The position numbers were made by a program, and so were the translations under genes. Shown here in pieces: positions 5,156 through 5,217 of a stretch of 5,217 nucleotides of DNA. Every line of letters begins with the position of its first letter. The stretch's first letter is position 1. The notes under the pieces were generated by a model. The model was not told where the DNA came from, searched no databases, and saw only the letters and a list, made by a program, of their open reading frames with translations. This DNA is from Candidatus Binatota bacterium (GTDB lineage: Bacteria; Desulfobacterota; Binatia; Bin18), in NCBI GenBank assembly GCA_011523315.1, contig WTHE01000106.1:1-5217 (forward strand). Direction: 5' to 3'.

Positions 5156-5217
5156 CCGGAATGTTGCAGGCTATAAGCTGGGCAGGGAAGGGCGCGGCCG
5201 CCCTGTTCCAGACTGAC
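5156..5217. other. Non-coding right end with a GC-rich inverted repeat
   Basis: This stretch upstream of the SnoaL-like promoter holds no supportable gene. It contains AGGGCG-CGGC-CGCCCT (5189-5204), a perfect 6-bp inverted repeat with a 4-base loop, extendable by GGAA/TTCC through a mismatch and bulge. No T-run follows on either strand within the window, so I do not call it a terminator. It may end a gene beyond the right edge. Confidence 0.3.

Noticed and set aside
5186..5209. GC-rich hairpin as a terminator or attachment site
   Set aside because: No T-run follows on either strand in the window and no repeat partner is seen. GC-rich palindromes of this size, here including GCGGCCGC, are expected by chance in such DNA.

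Overview
The window reads as a chromosomal catabolic region of a GC-rich bacterium. Coding GC is about 65% in the stretches I counted, with strong third-position GC bias. An F420/FMN luciferase-like oxidoreductase, an acyl-CoA dehydrogenase, an SDR, an acetyl-CoA hydrolase/transferase-family enzyme and a SnoaL-like protein are found close together in Actinobacteria and in uncultured Desulfobacterota/Binatota/Entotheonella-like lineages. Nothing here fixes the taxon, so any placement is a guess.

Layout, left to right. (1) An LLM-class flavin/F420-dependent oxidoreductase lies on the minus strand and runs off the left edge, missing only its C-terminal tail. (2) A 151-bp divergent intergenic region holds three copies of a 7-bp repeat, a small inverted repeat and a possible promoter for the rightward genes. 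(3) A rightward cluster follows: acyl-CoA dehydrogenase, then a classical SDR 10 bp downstream, then a short low-GC island (about 50% GC), then a family I CoA-transferase/acetyl-CoA hydrolase. (4) A hairpin terminator sits between convergent genes, with its U-tract serving the minus strand. (5) A small SnoaL/NTF2-fold protein lies on the minus strand, with a recognisable sigma70-type promoter at the right edge.

The likely joint role of the rightward genes is catabolism of an organic acid. The CoA-transferase would make the acyl-CoA, the acyl-CoA dehydrogenase would introduce the double bond, and the SDR would oxidise or reduce a hydroxy/keto intermediate. No enoyl-CoA hydratase or thiolase is in the window, so the pathway is incomplete here and the substrate is unknown.

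The most unusual item is the low-GC island between SDR and CoA-transferase. It carries a solitary short HicB-type antitoxin followed, in another frame, by about 20 codons that look like the C-terminal tail of a HicA toxin. This suggests a hicBA toxin-antitoxin module that inserted into the operon and later lost almost all of its toxin gene. I found no CRISPR array, tRNA, rRNA or insertion sequence, and no wholly new system that I can support.
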